DNA of 57,171 nt from an uncultured Eubacteriales bacterium (GTDB lineage Bacteria; Bacillota; Clostridia; Oscillospirales; Oscillospiraceae), in contig UQYT01000014.1 in assembly GCA_900545405.1 (NCBI GenBank), forward strand, positions 1 through 57,171, written 5' to 3'. Shown here piece after piece: positions 23,226-32,773 of the stretch (position 1 is the first letter of the stretch; each line of letters begins with the position of its first letter). The notes under the pieces were generated by a model that did not search any database, had not been told where the DNA came from, and worked only from the letters and a program-made list of their open reading frames with translations. A program made the translations under genes and the position numbers.

Positions 23226-25388
23226 ATGATGACAGACTGGATAAAGAGAACACTGTCGGCGGCACTGTGTCTTGCGATGGTGCTGTCGCTGGCCGCGTGC
23301 GGCGGTGTGGATACGCCCGCGGTCACGTCGGATGAGCCGAGCGCCGATGCAAGTGCCGAGCCGAGCGCCGAGAGCGGCATACTCACCGGCGACGAGGACA
23401 TCTATATGGCCGCGATGGGCGACTTCTACGACGCCTACATGGCGGCTTTCGAGACCGGCTCGCTCAGCGAGCGCTGGGCGCAGATGGCCATAGCCGAGGC
23501 CAAGTTCCTCGAGAGCGGCGTGGCCACCCCGATGTACACCGCGGGCGGCTGCTACGCGATGAGCCGCATGCCTTTCCGCGCGGGCGGCTACGCCTCCTGG
23601 CTGGGCGACCGCGTCTACTACGACCAGATGGTGCTCACCAACGAGATAATCACCACCGAGGACTATGAGCACCTCGTGGACATGTGGTACGAGCTCACCG
23701 GCACCGGCACCTACACCGACAGCGTGGTCGAATACCTGACCGAGAAGGGCTACACCTTCACCGACACGGCCACCACCACCTTCGACCGCGTCGGCACCAC
23801 CTGGGACTTCCTGAGCGACGGCGACTACCACGACGACGCGAGCTTCATCGACTACCTCTACCAGTACGACAGCGAGGGCGTGCTCCAGCCGCACCTTGCC
23901 ACCGGCTATGAGGTCAGCGAGGACGGCCTGACCTACACCTTCCACATCCGCGAGGGCGTGGTCTGGGTGGACAGCCAGGGGCGCAAGGTCGCGGACCTGA
24001 CCGCCGACGACTGGGTCGCCGGACTGCAGCACGTGGCCGACGCGGGCGGCAGCGCCGTGAACATCCTCCTCGGCGTGCTCGACGGCCTGGACGCCTACGT
24101 CTACGGCGAGACCACCGACTTCTCCACCGTCGGCATCAAGGCGGTGGACGACTACACCCTGCAGTACACCCTAACCGAGGAGTGCCCGTACTTCATGACC
24201 ATGATAGCGGACCCCTGCTTCACTCCCATGAGCCGCAGCTACTACCTCAGCCAGGGCGGCGTGTTCGGCAAGGACGAGTACACCAACGCCATGTCCTCCA
24301 ACACCTACACCTACGGCACCGATCAGGACCACATCGCCTACTGCGGCCCGTATCTGTGCACCAACGTCACGGACAAGAACTCCATCAACTACATAGCCAA
24401 CGAGAGCTACTGGAACGCCGATAACGTGCAGATCAAGGCCGTCAACTTCATCTACGACGACGGCAGCGACGTCACGCGCGAGTACAACGACTTCACCGTA
24501 AACGGCGTGGGCACCACCATCGTGCTCGACACCGCCCAGCTCGAGATAGCCAAGGACGACGGCAACTTTGAAAAGTACGTCCACATCGCGCCCAACGTCA
24601 CGAACATCTTCCTGATGTGGTTCAACGAGAACCGCCAGGTCTACGCCAACGTCCCGGACGGCGCCTGCGTCTCGCTCAAGACCGAGGAGCAGAAGGAGGT
24701 CAGCCGCGCGGCGCTGCAGAACCAGCACTTCCGCCTGGCCCTGGCCTACTCCATCGACCGCGCCAGCTACATCGCCCAGAACCTGGGCGAGGACCTCAAG
24801 TACGTCTGCCTGCGCAACGGCTACGTTCCCGGCGACTTCGTGAGCCTTGAGGAGGACGTCACCGTCGACATCAACGGCACGCCCGTCACCTTCGAGGCCG
24901 GCACCTTCTACGGCGAGATAGTCCAGGCCCAGGTCACGGCCGACGGCTATCCCTTCAAGGTCTGGGACGAGGAGACCCACAGCAGCGACGGCTTCGACGG
25001 CTGGTACAACGCCGCGAACGCCATGGACGAGCTGATGCTCGCCATCGAGGAGCTCCAGGCCATGGGCTACGAGATAAGCGCCGAGAACCCCGTGGTCCTC
25101 GACTACCCCTACAGCGCCTATGCCGAGACCCCGACCAACCAGGCGGTCGTGCTCAAGACCTGCATCGAGCAGGCCCTCGGCGGCATGGTGGAGCTCTCCC
25201 TCATCGAGTGCCAGGATTCCACCGAGAACCTGAACGCCTGGTACAACACCAACTCCGGCGCCGAGTACAACTACGACCTCGGCGGCCTGGGCGGCATCGG
25301 CGCCGATTTCGGCGACCCCGAGACCTACCTCGACGGCCTGCTGCCCTACGGCGACGGCTTCGCCATCCGCAAGATGGGCATCTGGTAA
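23226..25388 (+). CDS. Substrate-binding lipoprotein of a peptide-type ABC importer (SBP family 5)
   Basis: At 720 residues it is longer than common OppA proteins (about 540-600). The lipoprotein signal ends LSLAAC (Cys at about 25), so the protein is tethered outside the membrane. After a roughly 150-residue helical region (IYMAAMGDFYDAYMAAFE, AKFLESGVATPMYTAGG), the SBP_bac_5 fold begins. Its signatures are LATGYEVSEDGLTYTFHIRE, DWVAGLQHVADA, YIANESYWNADNVQIKAVNF and FRLALAYSIDRASYIAQNL. It presumably delivers oligopeptides or similar ligands to the permeases. ATG 23226 has AAGGGGG upstream. It heads a six-gene run whose other parts are also atypical. Confidence 0.92.
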   Translation: MMTDWIKRTLSAALCLAMVLSLAACGGVDTPAVTSDEPSADASAEPSAESGILTGDEDIYMAAMGDFYDAYMAAFETGSLSERWAQMAIAEAKFLESGVATPMYTAGGCYAMSRMPFRAGGYASWLGDRVYYDQMVLTNEIITTEDYEHLVDMWYELTGTGTYTDSVVEYLTEKGYTFTDTATTTFDRVGTTWDFLSDGDYHDDASFIDYLYQYDSEGVLQPHLATGYEVSEDGLTYTFHIREGVVWVDSQGRKVADLTADDWVAGLQHVADAGGSAVNILLGVLDGLDAYVYGETTDFSTVGIKAVDDYTLQYTLTEECPYFMTMIADPCFTPMSRSYYLSQGGVFGKDEYTNAMSSNTYTYGTDQDHIAYCGPYLCTNVTDKNSINYIANESYWNADNVQIKAVNFIYDDGSDVTREYNDFTVNGVGTTIVLDTAQLEIAKDDGNFEKYVHIAPNVTNIFLMWFNENRQVYANVPDGACVSLKTEEQKEVSRAALQNQHFRLALAYSIDRASYIAQNLGEDLKYVCLRNGYVPGDFVSLEEDVTVDINGTPVTFEAGTFYGEIVQAQVTADGYPFKVWDEETHSSDGFDGWYNAANAMDELMLAIEELQAMGYEISAENPVVLDYPYSAYAETPTNQAVVLKTCIEQALGGMVELSLIECQDSTENLNAWYNTNSGAEYNYDLGGLGGIGADFGDPETYLDGLLPYGDGFAIRKMGIW

Positions 25389-25469
25389 TACCGCAAGACC
25401 CGGCACAGCAATTCCAGGCGGGGCGGATGGCAAACGCCATCCGCCTCTCCCCATAAAGGGAGCGCGCTT

Positions 25470-27041
25470 ATGGTAAAGTATTTTTTCAAACGGTTTTTCC
25501 GGGGCTGCATCTCGGTCATCATAGCCATCGCGCTTATTATGATGATGGTGTTCTCATGGCTGGACGCCACGCTCATCTTCGCTGAGGACGAGCAGTACGT
25601 AAAGCTGAGCAACAACCAGAGAACGCTCTATATGTATCAGAAATGGGAGGAGTACGACTACCTCGACTACGTCCCCTACACCGACTGGCTCAACCAGCTT
25701 GTCTCGGCGGGGGAGCTGAGCGAGGAGGAGCGCTCCGAGGCGGCCACGATCGGGCGCACGCCCGAGCGCGACAGCGAAGAGGCGGCCGGGTACATCGAGC
25801 GCTTCACCGCCGAGTACGAGGCCAAGGGCTACACGGTGGTCCGCCTTGACGCGGTAATGGCCACGCCGAACCGCGTCGCCACCGGCGGCACAGCCAGCCT
25901 GTTCGCCTACCAGAACACCCCGCTCATTATTCGCCTGTGGAACTTCTTCACGGGCATCTTTGAATTTGACAACGTAAACTACGTCGAAGAGGATATAGCC
26001 GACCGCGGCCTGACCTTCACGCTCCACGACCCGGCCTACGGCGGGGAGAAGTTCTCCCCGGCCATACTCGGCAGCGGCACCTACCACAAGTACCTGCTCT
26101 ACTTCGACAACCGTTTTCCATTCATACATCAGAACTTCCTGACCATCCACCTCGGCACGAGCTACAGCGTCAACAAGGGCGTGGACGCCTTTGAGACCAT
26201 GGTCCAGCCCCAGGGCAACTACGTGCGCTCCACGACGTATTACCCCACCGGCGCCGTGCAGGAGAGCGCGGACGACCTGCACTCGGCCACCTACCTCGCC
26301 GGCTCGCGGGAGCTCAACCTGGTCTACGCCGACCTCTACAACGACGACTACACCAACGTCTCGCTCGTCAAGGACAGCGGCTCGCGCATGTACTACTCCT
26401 TCATCGTCAGCATCATCGCCTCGGCCCTGGCCTATATGATAGGCCTGCCGCTGGGCATCCTGATGGCGAAGCGCAAGGACACCTGGGTCGACAGCCTCGG
26501 CAACGCCTACGTCGTGCTGATAATGGCCGTGCCGGGCCTCGCCTATATGCTGATGCTCAAGGCCGTGGGCAACAAGCTGGGCCTGCCGACGACCTTCTCG
26601 CTGGACAACCCGACCTGGCTCATGTACATAATGCCCATCGCGGCCTCGGCCATAAGCGCCATAGCGGGCGAGATGCGCTGGATGCGGCGCTACATGGTGG
26701 ACCAGATGAACTCCGACTACGTCAAGTTCGCCCGCAGCGAGGGCCTGAGCGAGCAGGAGATCTTCACCAAGCACATCTTCAAGAACGCGGCCATACCGAT
26801 AGTCCACGGCATCCCCGGCGCGATAACCGGAGCGCTCTCCGGCGCGATAATCATGGAGCAGGTCTACCTCATCCCCGGCGTCGGCGGGCTGCTGGTGCAG
26901 GCCATAGGCGCCTACGACAACGCCGTCATCGTCGGCGTGGCGCTGTTCTACGGGATACTGTTCATCATCTCCGCCATCATGGGCGACATACTCATGGCGG
27001 TCATGGACCCGCGTATCTCCTACACATCCAAAGCGAGGTGA
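25470..27041 (+). CDS. ABC importer permease, OppB-like, with a large extracytoplasmic domain
   Basis: The 523-residue protein has one N-terminal membrane helix (about 13-34), then about 270 residues of soluble sequence (about 35-310), then the OppB-type core of five helices. OppB proteins are usually near 310-330 residues with a small loop here. The core is recognisable by the EAA loop for ATPase contact (MRWMRRYMVDQMNSDYVKFA, then RSEGLSEQEIFTKHIFKNA) and the final GVGGLLVQAIG. The soluble part should lie outside and may contact the binding protein. The stop is 6 bases before oppC. Confidence 0.9.
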   Translation: MVKYFFKRFFRGCISVIIAIALIMMMVFSWLDATLIFAEDEQYVKLSNNQRTLYMYQKWEEYDYLDYVPYTDWLNQLVSAGELSEEERSEAATIGRTPERDSEEAAGYIERFTAEYEAKGYTVVRLDAVMATPNRVATGGTASLFAYQNTPLIIRLWNFFTGIFEFDNVNYVEEDIADRGLTFTLHDPAYGGEKFSPAILGSGTYHKYLLYFDNRFPFIHQNFLTIHLGTSYSVNKGVDAFETMVQPQGNYVRSTTYYPTGAVQESADDLHSATYLAGSRELNLVYADLYNDDYTNVSLVKDSGSRMYYSFIVSIIASALAYMIGLPLGILMAKRKDTWVDSLGNAYVVLIMAVPGLAYMLMLKAVGNKLGLPTTFSLDNPTWLMYIMPIAASAISAIAGEMRWMRRYMVDQMNSDYVKFARSEGLSEQEIFTKHIFKNAAIPIVHGIPGAITGALSGAIIMEQVYLIPGVGGLLVQAIGAYDNAVIVGVALFYGILFIISAIMGDILMAVMDPRISYTSKAR

Positions 27042-27047
27042 TTTGAG

Positions 27048-28037
27048 ATGGCTGTTGCAACACAAGAGGACTTCATACGCCTGGACGACACCGGCTTCAC
27101 GGACGAGGAGCTCTTCGAGCGCGTGCCCCAGGACGAGGCCGCGGTGGAGAAGATAACCGCGCCGCGCTATTCCTACTGGCACAGCGTGTTCCGCGTGTTC
27201 TTCCGCAAAAAGACCAACATCGTCATCCTCGTGCTCTTTGCCGTCATCATAGTCTTCACCTATGTCTACCCCGCGGTCATGGGCTACGACCGCTACGGCA
27301 ACATCATGGACTCCGCGGCCAAGCACCTCTCCCCGCTGGAGGCCATAGACAAGTTCGGCTTCTCCATACGCTGGATATTCGGCACGGGCGCCTCGGGGCA
27401 GTCCACCTTCGACTCGATGTGGTACGGCGCGAGGATAAGCCTATCGCTGGCCTTCCTCTGCACCATAATAAACTTCTCCATCGGCATCGTCGTCGGCGCC
27501 ATCTGGGGCTTTTCCAAGAGGGTCGACCTCGTCATGAACGAGGTGCGCAACGTGGTCAGCAACGTGCCCGGCACGCTCATAATCTCCGTCTGGGTGCTGG
27601 TGTTCTCGCCGAGCTTCGGGACGCTGCTCTTCGCCATGTGCGTCACCGGCTGGATAGGCATCGCCTACGCGCTGCGCACGCAGGTCATAATCATACGCGA
27701 CCGCGAGTACAACCTCGCCTCCCGCTGCCTCGGCTCCTCCACGGCGCGCATCGCGGTGAAGAACATCCTGCCCTTTATGATAAGCTTCATCGTCACCGTC
27801 ATGGCCCAGCAGATACCGGCCTACATAGCCAGCGAGGCGTTTTTGAGCTACATCGGCCTCGGCATCTCGGACACGACGCTCGGCAAGATACTCTTCAACT
27901 CCCAGAGCGCCATGGTCACTCCCGGCTGGGAGTGGGAGTTCTGGTGCCCGGTCATGCTCAGCGCGTTCATCTCCGTCGTCCTCTTCCTCATCGGCCAGAA
28001 CCTCGGCGACGCCGCCGACCCGAGGACGCACATGTGA
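27048..28037 (+). CDS. ABC importer permease, OppC-like
   Basis: The 329-residue protein is the second permease. A cytoplasmic N-terminal tail of about 60 residues leads to the first membrane helix (NIVILVLFAVIIVFTYVYP). The five-helix core follows with GTGASGQSTFDSMWYGARIS, the OppC hallmark G-T-x-x-x-G-x-D/S region (here TF-D). The EAA loop is REYNLASRCLGSSTARIAVK and the end is LGDAADPR, the usual C terminus of the family. Its size is normal, in contrast to its partners. It starts 6 bases after oppB. Confidence 0.94.
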   Translation: MAVATQEDFIRLDDTGFTDEELFERVPQDEAAVEKITAPRYSYWHSVFRVFFRKKTNIVILVLFAVIIVFTYVYPAVMGYDRYGNIMDSAAKHLSPLEAIDKFGFSIRWIFGTGASGQSTFDSMWYGARISLSLAFLCTIINFSIGIVVGAIWGFSKRVDLVMNEVRNVVSNVPGTLIISVWVLVFSPSFGTLLFAMCVTGWIGIAYALRTQVIIIRDREYNLASRCLGSSTARIAVKNILPFMISFIVTVMAQQIPAYIASEAFLSYIGLGISDTTLGKILFNSQSAMVTPGWEWEFWCPVMLSAFISVVLFLIGQNLGDAADPRTHM

Positions 28038-28051
28038 CGGGGGTGGGGACC

Positions 28052-29791
28052 ATGGAAGAGAAAAAGGTACTGCTCTCGATAAAGGACCTCTGGGTCAAGT
28101 TCCGCGTCCGCGGCCGGGTGCTGACGGCCATACGGAACGTGTCCCTCGACATCTACGAGAACGAATCCATCGCCATCGTCGGCGAATCCGGCTGCGGCAA
28201 GAGCGTGCTCACCAAGACCTTCGCCGGGATGCTGGACAACAACGGCTTCATCGACGGCGGCAGCATCGTGTTCAACGACGAGACGCTCACGGAGGTGAGC
28301 TTCAACGTCGGCGCGGGCGCCATAGCCAAGGCTGAGGCGAAGCTCAACGAGTATTCAAAGCTCGAGCTCGGCGCGCAGACCTATCTGGAGATGCGCGCGC
28401 TCGAGCGCGACCGCGAGGAGCGCCTCACGCTCAGCGGCGAGGACGCCGAGCGCTTTGAAAAGCAGCGCCGCGAGCTCAGGTTCCGGCGCGCCCAGCTGCA
28501 CAACGACCGCCAGACGCTGGACCGCTCAAAGGAGAAGGCCAAGATAAAGGAGGCCTCGCGCCGGATCGCCGAGCTCGACGCCGAGCTCAAGGAGCTGGAG
28601 CGCCGCCGCAGGGCCACCGTGCGCGAGCACACCGCCAGCACGAAGGGCGACGCCGCCTACAACGCCGAGTATTCGCGCCGCATGGCCGCGCTCAGGGAGC
28701 GCTACTCGCGCGAGTGCGCAGGGGAGCTGAGCCCCGGGCAGCGCGATCGCAACAGCATCCTAGCAAGGGAGATCTGCCTCTCCCTGGGACGCTATCCGCT
28801 CAAGGGCCGCAGAAAGCTGGAGGACAAGCTCTACCGGGCCATAAAGGAGGCCATGACCATAGGCGCCGACCTCTCCGACGAGGCGCAGCTGAACGGCATC
28901 TTTGAAAACGCCGTGTTCCGCGTAAAATACCTCGGCCAGGAGGGCAACAAGCTGCGCGGCTCCCTGGTGCTCGACCTCGCGCGGACGGACTGCGTAGTGG
29001 ACTGGACCAGGATACGCGGCCAGAGGATAGCCACCATATTCCAGGACCCGATGACGAGCCTGAACCCCATCATGACCATAGGCAAGCAGATAACCTCGGT
29101 CATAATGAAGCACCAGAACGTCTCCGAGATCGAGGCCCGCAAGCGCGCCATCGTGCTCATGAAGAAGGTCGGCATCCCGAACGCGGAAAACCGCTTCGAC
29201 GACTACCCCTTCCAGTACTCCGGCGGCATGAGGCAGCGCATAGTCATCGCCATCGCGCTCTCCTGCCAGCCCAGGATACTCATCTGCGACGAGCCGACGA
29301 CGGCGCTGGACGTCACCATCCAGGCGCAGATAATCAAGCTCATCAAGGACCTGCAAAAGGAGTTCGGCTACACCATCGTGTTCATCACCCACGACCTCGG
29401 CGTCGTGGCCAACGTGGCCGACCGCGTCGCGGTGCTCTACGCCGGGCAGATAGTCGAGCTCGGCACGGTGGAGGAGGTCTTTTACGACCCGCGCCACCCC
29501 TACACCTGGGCGCTCTTGAGCTCGCTGCCGCAGCTCATGGACCGCGGCATGAAGCTCTATTCCATCGCGGGCACCCCGCCGAGCCTCTATAACGACATCG
29601 TCGGCGACGCCTTTGCCCCGCGCAACCCCTACTGCCTGCGCGTGGACACCCTGCGCGAGCCGCCTATGTTCAAGGTCTCGGACACGCACTACGCCAAGAC
29701 CTGGCTGCTCGACCCGCGCGCGCCGAAGGTGGAAAAGCCGGAGATGATACGCGACATCCACGGCACGCTCATGAAAGTGTTCAACATTTAG
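28052..29791 (+). CDS. ABC importer ATPase, OppD-like, with a coiled-coil-rich insert
   Basis: The 579-residue ATPase has Walker A GESGCGKS (44-51), Q-loop IFQDPMTSLNP (about 330), signature YSGGMRQR (about 389), Walker B ILICDEP (about 409) and switch His in FITHDLG (about 447). The OppD C-terminal region (IAGTPPSLYNDIVGDAFAPR) is also present. Ordinary OppD proteins have about 330 residues. The extra 240 (about 80-318) lie between Walker A and the Q-loop and are rich in Arg/Glu/Lys heptads (RRIAELDAELKELERRRRA), followed by a smaller folded part. ATG 28052 fits the family N terminus (LLSIKDLWVKF) with GGGGTGGGG upstream. Confidence 0.93.
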   Translation: MEEKKVLLSIKDLWVKFRVRGRVLTAIRNVSLDIYENESIAIVGESGCGKSVLTKTFAGMLDNNGFIDGGSIVFNDETLTEVSFNVGAGAIAKAEAKLNEYSKLELGAQTYLEMRALERDREERLTLSGEDAERFEKQRRELRFRRAQLHNDRQTLDRSKEKAKIKEASRRIAELDAELKELERRRRATVREHTASTKGDAAYNAEYSRRMAALRERYSRECAGELSPGQRDRNSILAREICLSLGRYPLKGRRKLEDKLYRAIKEAMTIGADLSDEAQLNGIFENAVFRVKYLGQEGNKLRGSLVLDLARTDCVVDWTRIRGQRIATIFQDPMTSLNPIMTIGKQITSVIMKHQNVSEIEARKRAIVLMKKVGIPNAENRFDDYPFQYSGGMRQRIVIAIALSCQPRILICDEPTTALDVTIQAQIIKLIKDLQKEFGYTIVFITHDLGVVANVADRVAVLYAGQIVELGTVEEVFYDPRHPYTWALLSSLPQLMDRGMKLYSIAGTPPSLYNDIVGDAFAPRNPYCLRVDTLREPPMFKVSDTHYAKTWLLDPRAPKVEKPEMIRDIHGTLMKVFNI

Positions 29792-29803
29792 GAGGCGGAA
29801 CGC

Positions 29804-31117
<1,314 letters not shown>

Positions 31118-31119
31118 CC

Positions 31120-32328
31120 ATGAAGAGAGATTCGCTCCCCAATGACAAGCCCGCGGTCGAAAAGACCATCAACATAGAGCTCCCCTCCGGCAGGCTCAAG
31201 CTCCGCCTGGCGCTGGTGATAGCCCTCATCGTCCTGGCCGTGGCGGCCTTTGGCCTGGGCATAAATTCGCTTATCGGCACCGAGCCGGGGCTCACGGAGA
31301 TAAGCGCGCTCAGCGGCGAGATGAACGCCGGGAGCAGCTTCACCTTCTACTACTACCTCGGCTGGGACGGTGCGGACGCCTCCGACGAGCGGCGCGCCGT
31401 GCGCAGCGTCTACACCGAGGCCGCGACGGCCGCGCTGGGGCTCTTCGACTCCGGCATCGATGCCGGAGACGTGAACGGCCTCTATTACCTGAACCGCCAC
31501 GTCAACGAGCCCGTCGCCGTGGACGCGGCGCTCTATTCCGCGCTGGAGCAGCTGGAGGAGAGCGGCACGCGGTACCACTACCTCGCCCCGCTCTACGCGC
31601 AGTACGCCGCGCTCACCGGCTCTGCGAGCGACGAGGAGGCCGCGCAGTACGACCCGCGGCTCGACGCGGGCCAGGCCGGGTTCTTCTCCGCCGTCGCCGC
31701 ATACGCCTCCGACCCCGGGGCCGTGGACATCGAGCTGCTCGGCGGCGGGGAGGTGCGGCTGAACGTCTCTGAGGAGTACCTCGCCTTCGCGGCGGAGAAC
31801 GGCGTCACCGACTTCGTCGGCCTCGGCTGGATGCGCAACGCCTTCATCGCCGACTACATAGCCGCGGCGCTCACGGACGCCGGATACACGCGCGGCGCGC
31901 TCATAAGCGTCGACGGCTTCATGCGCTGCCTCGACACCGAGACCGGGACGGAGTACTCCTTCAACTTCTCCCACAGGGCCGGCGGCACCGTCACGAATAT
32001 AGCCGCGCTGCACTTTTCGGGCGGCGTCAGCATAGCCTGCCTGCGCGACTACCCCGCGGAGGGCTCGGCCGCCGGGGGGTATTACCGGTACGCGGACGGC
32101 CGGCTGCGCTCGGGCTTTCTGGACCCGGCCGACGGCCTCGACCGCTGCTGCGTGCCCGAGCTCTGCGGCTATTCCAGCTCCACCGGCTGTGCCGGGCTGG
32201 CGCTCAGCCTCGCGCCGCTGTTCATTGCGGATACCCTGGATATTGACGAGCTGGAAACGCTTGAAATAGCTGGCATTTCGGTGTATTATACGGACAATGG
32301 AGCACTTTGCTCAACGGCGGACGCCTGA
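31120..32328 (+). CDS. Membrane-anchored protein resembling a degenerate ApbE (FAD:protein FMN transferase) domain
   Basis: The 402-residue protein follows oppF by 2 bases. A basic cytoplasmic tail precedes one helix (LALVIALIVLAVAAFGLGI, about 29-47), placing the rest outside. The order of blocks follows ApbE: AATAALGLFDSGID...LYYLNRHVNEPVAV (like FDP-x-S-E-I-x-x-LN), TRYHYLAPLYAQY, FVGLGWMRNAFIADYIAAAL (like the DLGGIAKGYAAD helix), ALISVDGFMRCL, and a C-terminal AGLALSLAPLFIAD...GISVYYTDNGALCST (like A-x-A-T-A-L-F-x-x-G...VDEDG). The His-x-x-Asp-Pro-x-Thr-Gly loop expected before it is replaced by CCVPELCGYSSSTG. It may be inactive or altered. This is inference by eye; otherwise it is an unknown protein. 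Confidence 0.5.
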   Translation: MKRDSLPNDKPAVEKTINIELPSGRLKLRLALVIALIVLAVAAFGLGINSLIGTEPGLTEISALSGEMNAGSSFTFYYYLGWDGADASDERRAVRSVYTEAATAALGLFDSGIDAGDVNGLYYLNRHVNEPVAVDAALYSALEQLEESGTRYHYLAPLYAQYAALTGSASDEEAAQYDPRLDAGQAGFFSAVAAYASDPGAVDIELLGGGEVRLNVSEEYLAFAAENGVTDFVGLGWMRNAFIADYIAAALTDAGYTRGALISVDGFMRCLDTETGTEYSFNFSHRAGGTVTNIAALHFSGGVSIACLRDYPAEGSAAGGYYRYADGRLRSGFLDPADGLDRCCVPELCGYSSSTGCAGLALSLAPLFIADTLDIDELETLEIAGISVYYTDNGALCSTADA

Positions 32329-32372
32329 CTAAAGCGCTGATATTGCAATACGCTAAATTGCCAAAATGGGTA

Positions 32373-32421
32373 TTGACATCATACCCATCAGGGGTATACT
32401 ATAACTACCCCTGATGGGTAT
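32373..32421 (+). promoter_or_regulatory. Copper operon promoter with two CsoR-type operators
   Basis: TTGACA (32373-32378), a 16-base spacer and TATACT (32395-32400) form the promoter. ATACCCATCAGGGGTAT (32381-32397) fills the spacer and overlaps the -10; it is itself a 6-5-6 pseudo-palindrome (ATACCC/GGGTAT). TACCCCTGATGGGTAT (32406-32421) repeats it in inverted orientation over the start site. These C- and G-tract dyads are the form of known CsoR operators. Confidence 0.88.
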
Positions 32422-32441
32422 CTGCATGGAAGGAGCTTATC

Positions 32442-32747
32442 ATGGGAGAAACAAAAAAATGTTGTTGCCAGCGGACCAAGCAGCGTACTCCTGAGGAGTA
32501 CAAGAAGCTCATACACCGGCTCAACCGCATCGAGGGCCAGGTGCGCGGCATACGCGGAATGGTGGAGAAGGGGGTCTACTGCCCCGACATCCTGGTGCAG
32601 TCCGCGGCGGTGACGGCGGCGATGAACGCCTTCAACCGCGAGCTTCTGAGCGACCACATCCGTACCTGCGTCGTCGACGACATCCGCGGCGGCAACGACG
32701 AGACCATCGACGAACTGCTCAAGACCCTGCAGAAGTTGATGAGGTAA
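32442..32747 (+). CDS. csoR: Copper-sensing repressor CsoR
   Basis: The 101-residue all-helical protein belongs to the CsoR/RcnR (DUF156) family. The Cu(I)-binding set Cys-His-Cys is present as YCPD (about C47), DHIRTC (H72 and C76). The N-terminal helix carries the DNA-facing basic residues (HRLNRIEGQVRGIRGM). Without copper it represses; copper binding releases the DNA. It also has CCC near its N terminus (residues 7-9), which may add metal affinity. AAGGAG lies upstream of ATG 32442, and copA follows 26 bases later. The double operator directly upstream supports self-regulation. Confidence 0.94.
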   Translation: MGETKKCCCQRTKQRTPEEYKKLIHRLNRIEGQVRGIRGMVEKGVYCPDILVQSAAVTAAMNAFNRELLSDHIRTCVVDDIRGGNDETIDELLKTLQKLMR

Positions 32748-32773
32748 TCGCTTTAGGGAGGGAAAGGTATCGT

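Noticed and set aside
27419..28051. N-terminal extension of the OppD-like gene in a long open frame
   Set aside because: It overlaps oppC in another frame and is Arg/His-rich; the family N terminus begins at 28052 with a good ribosome site.
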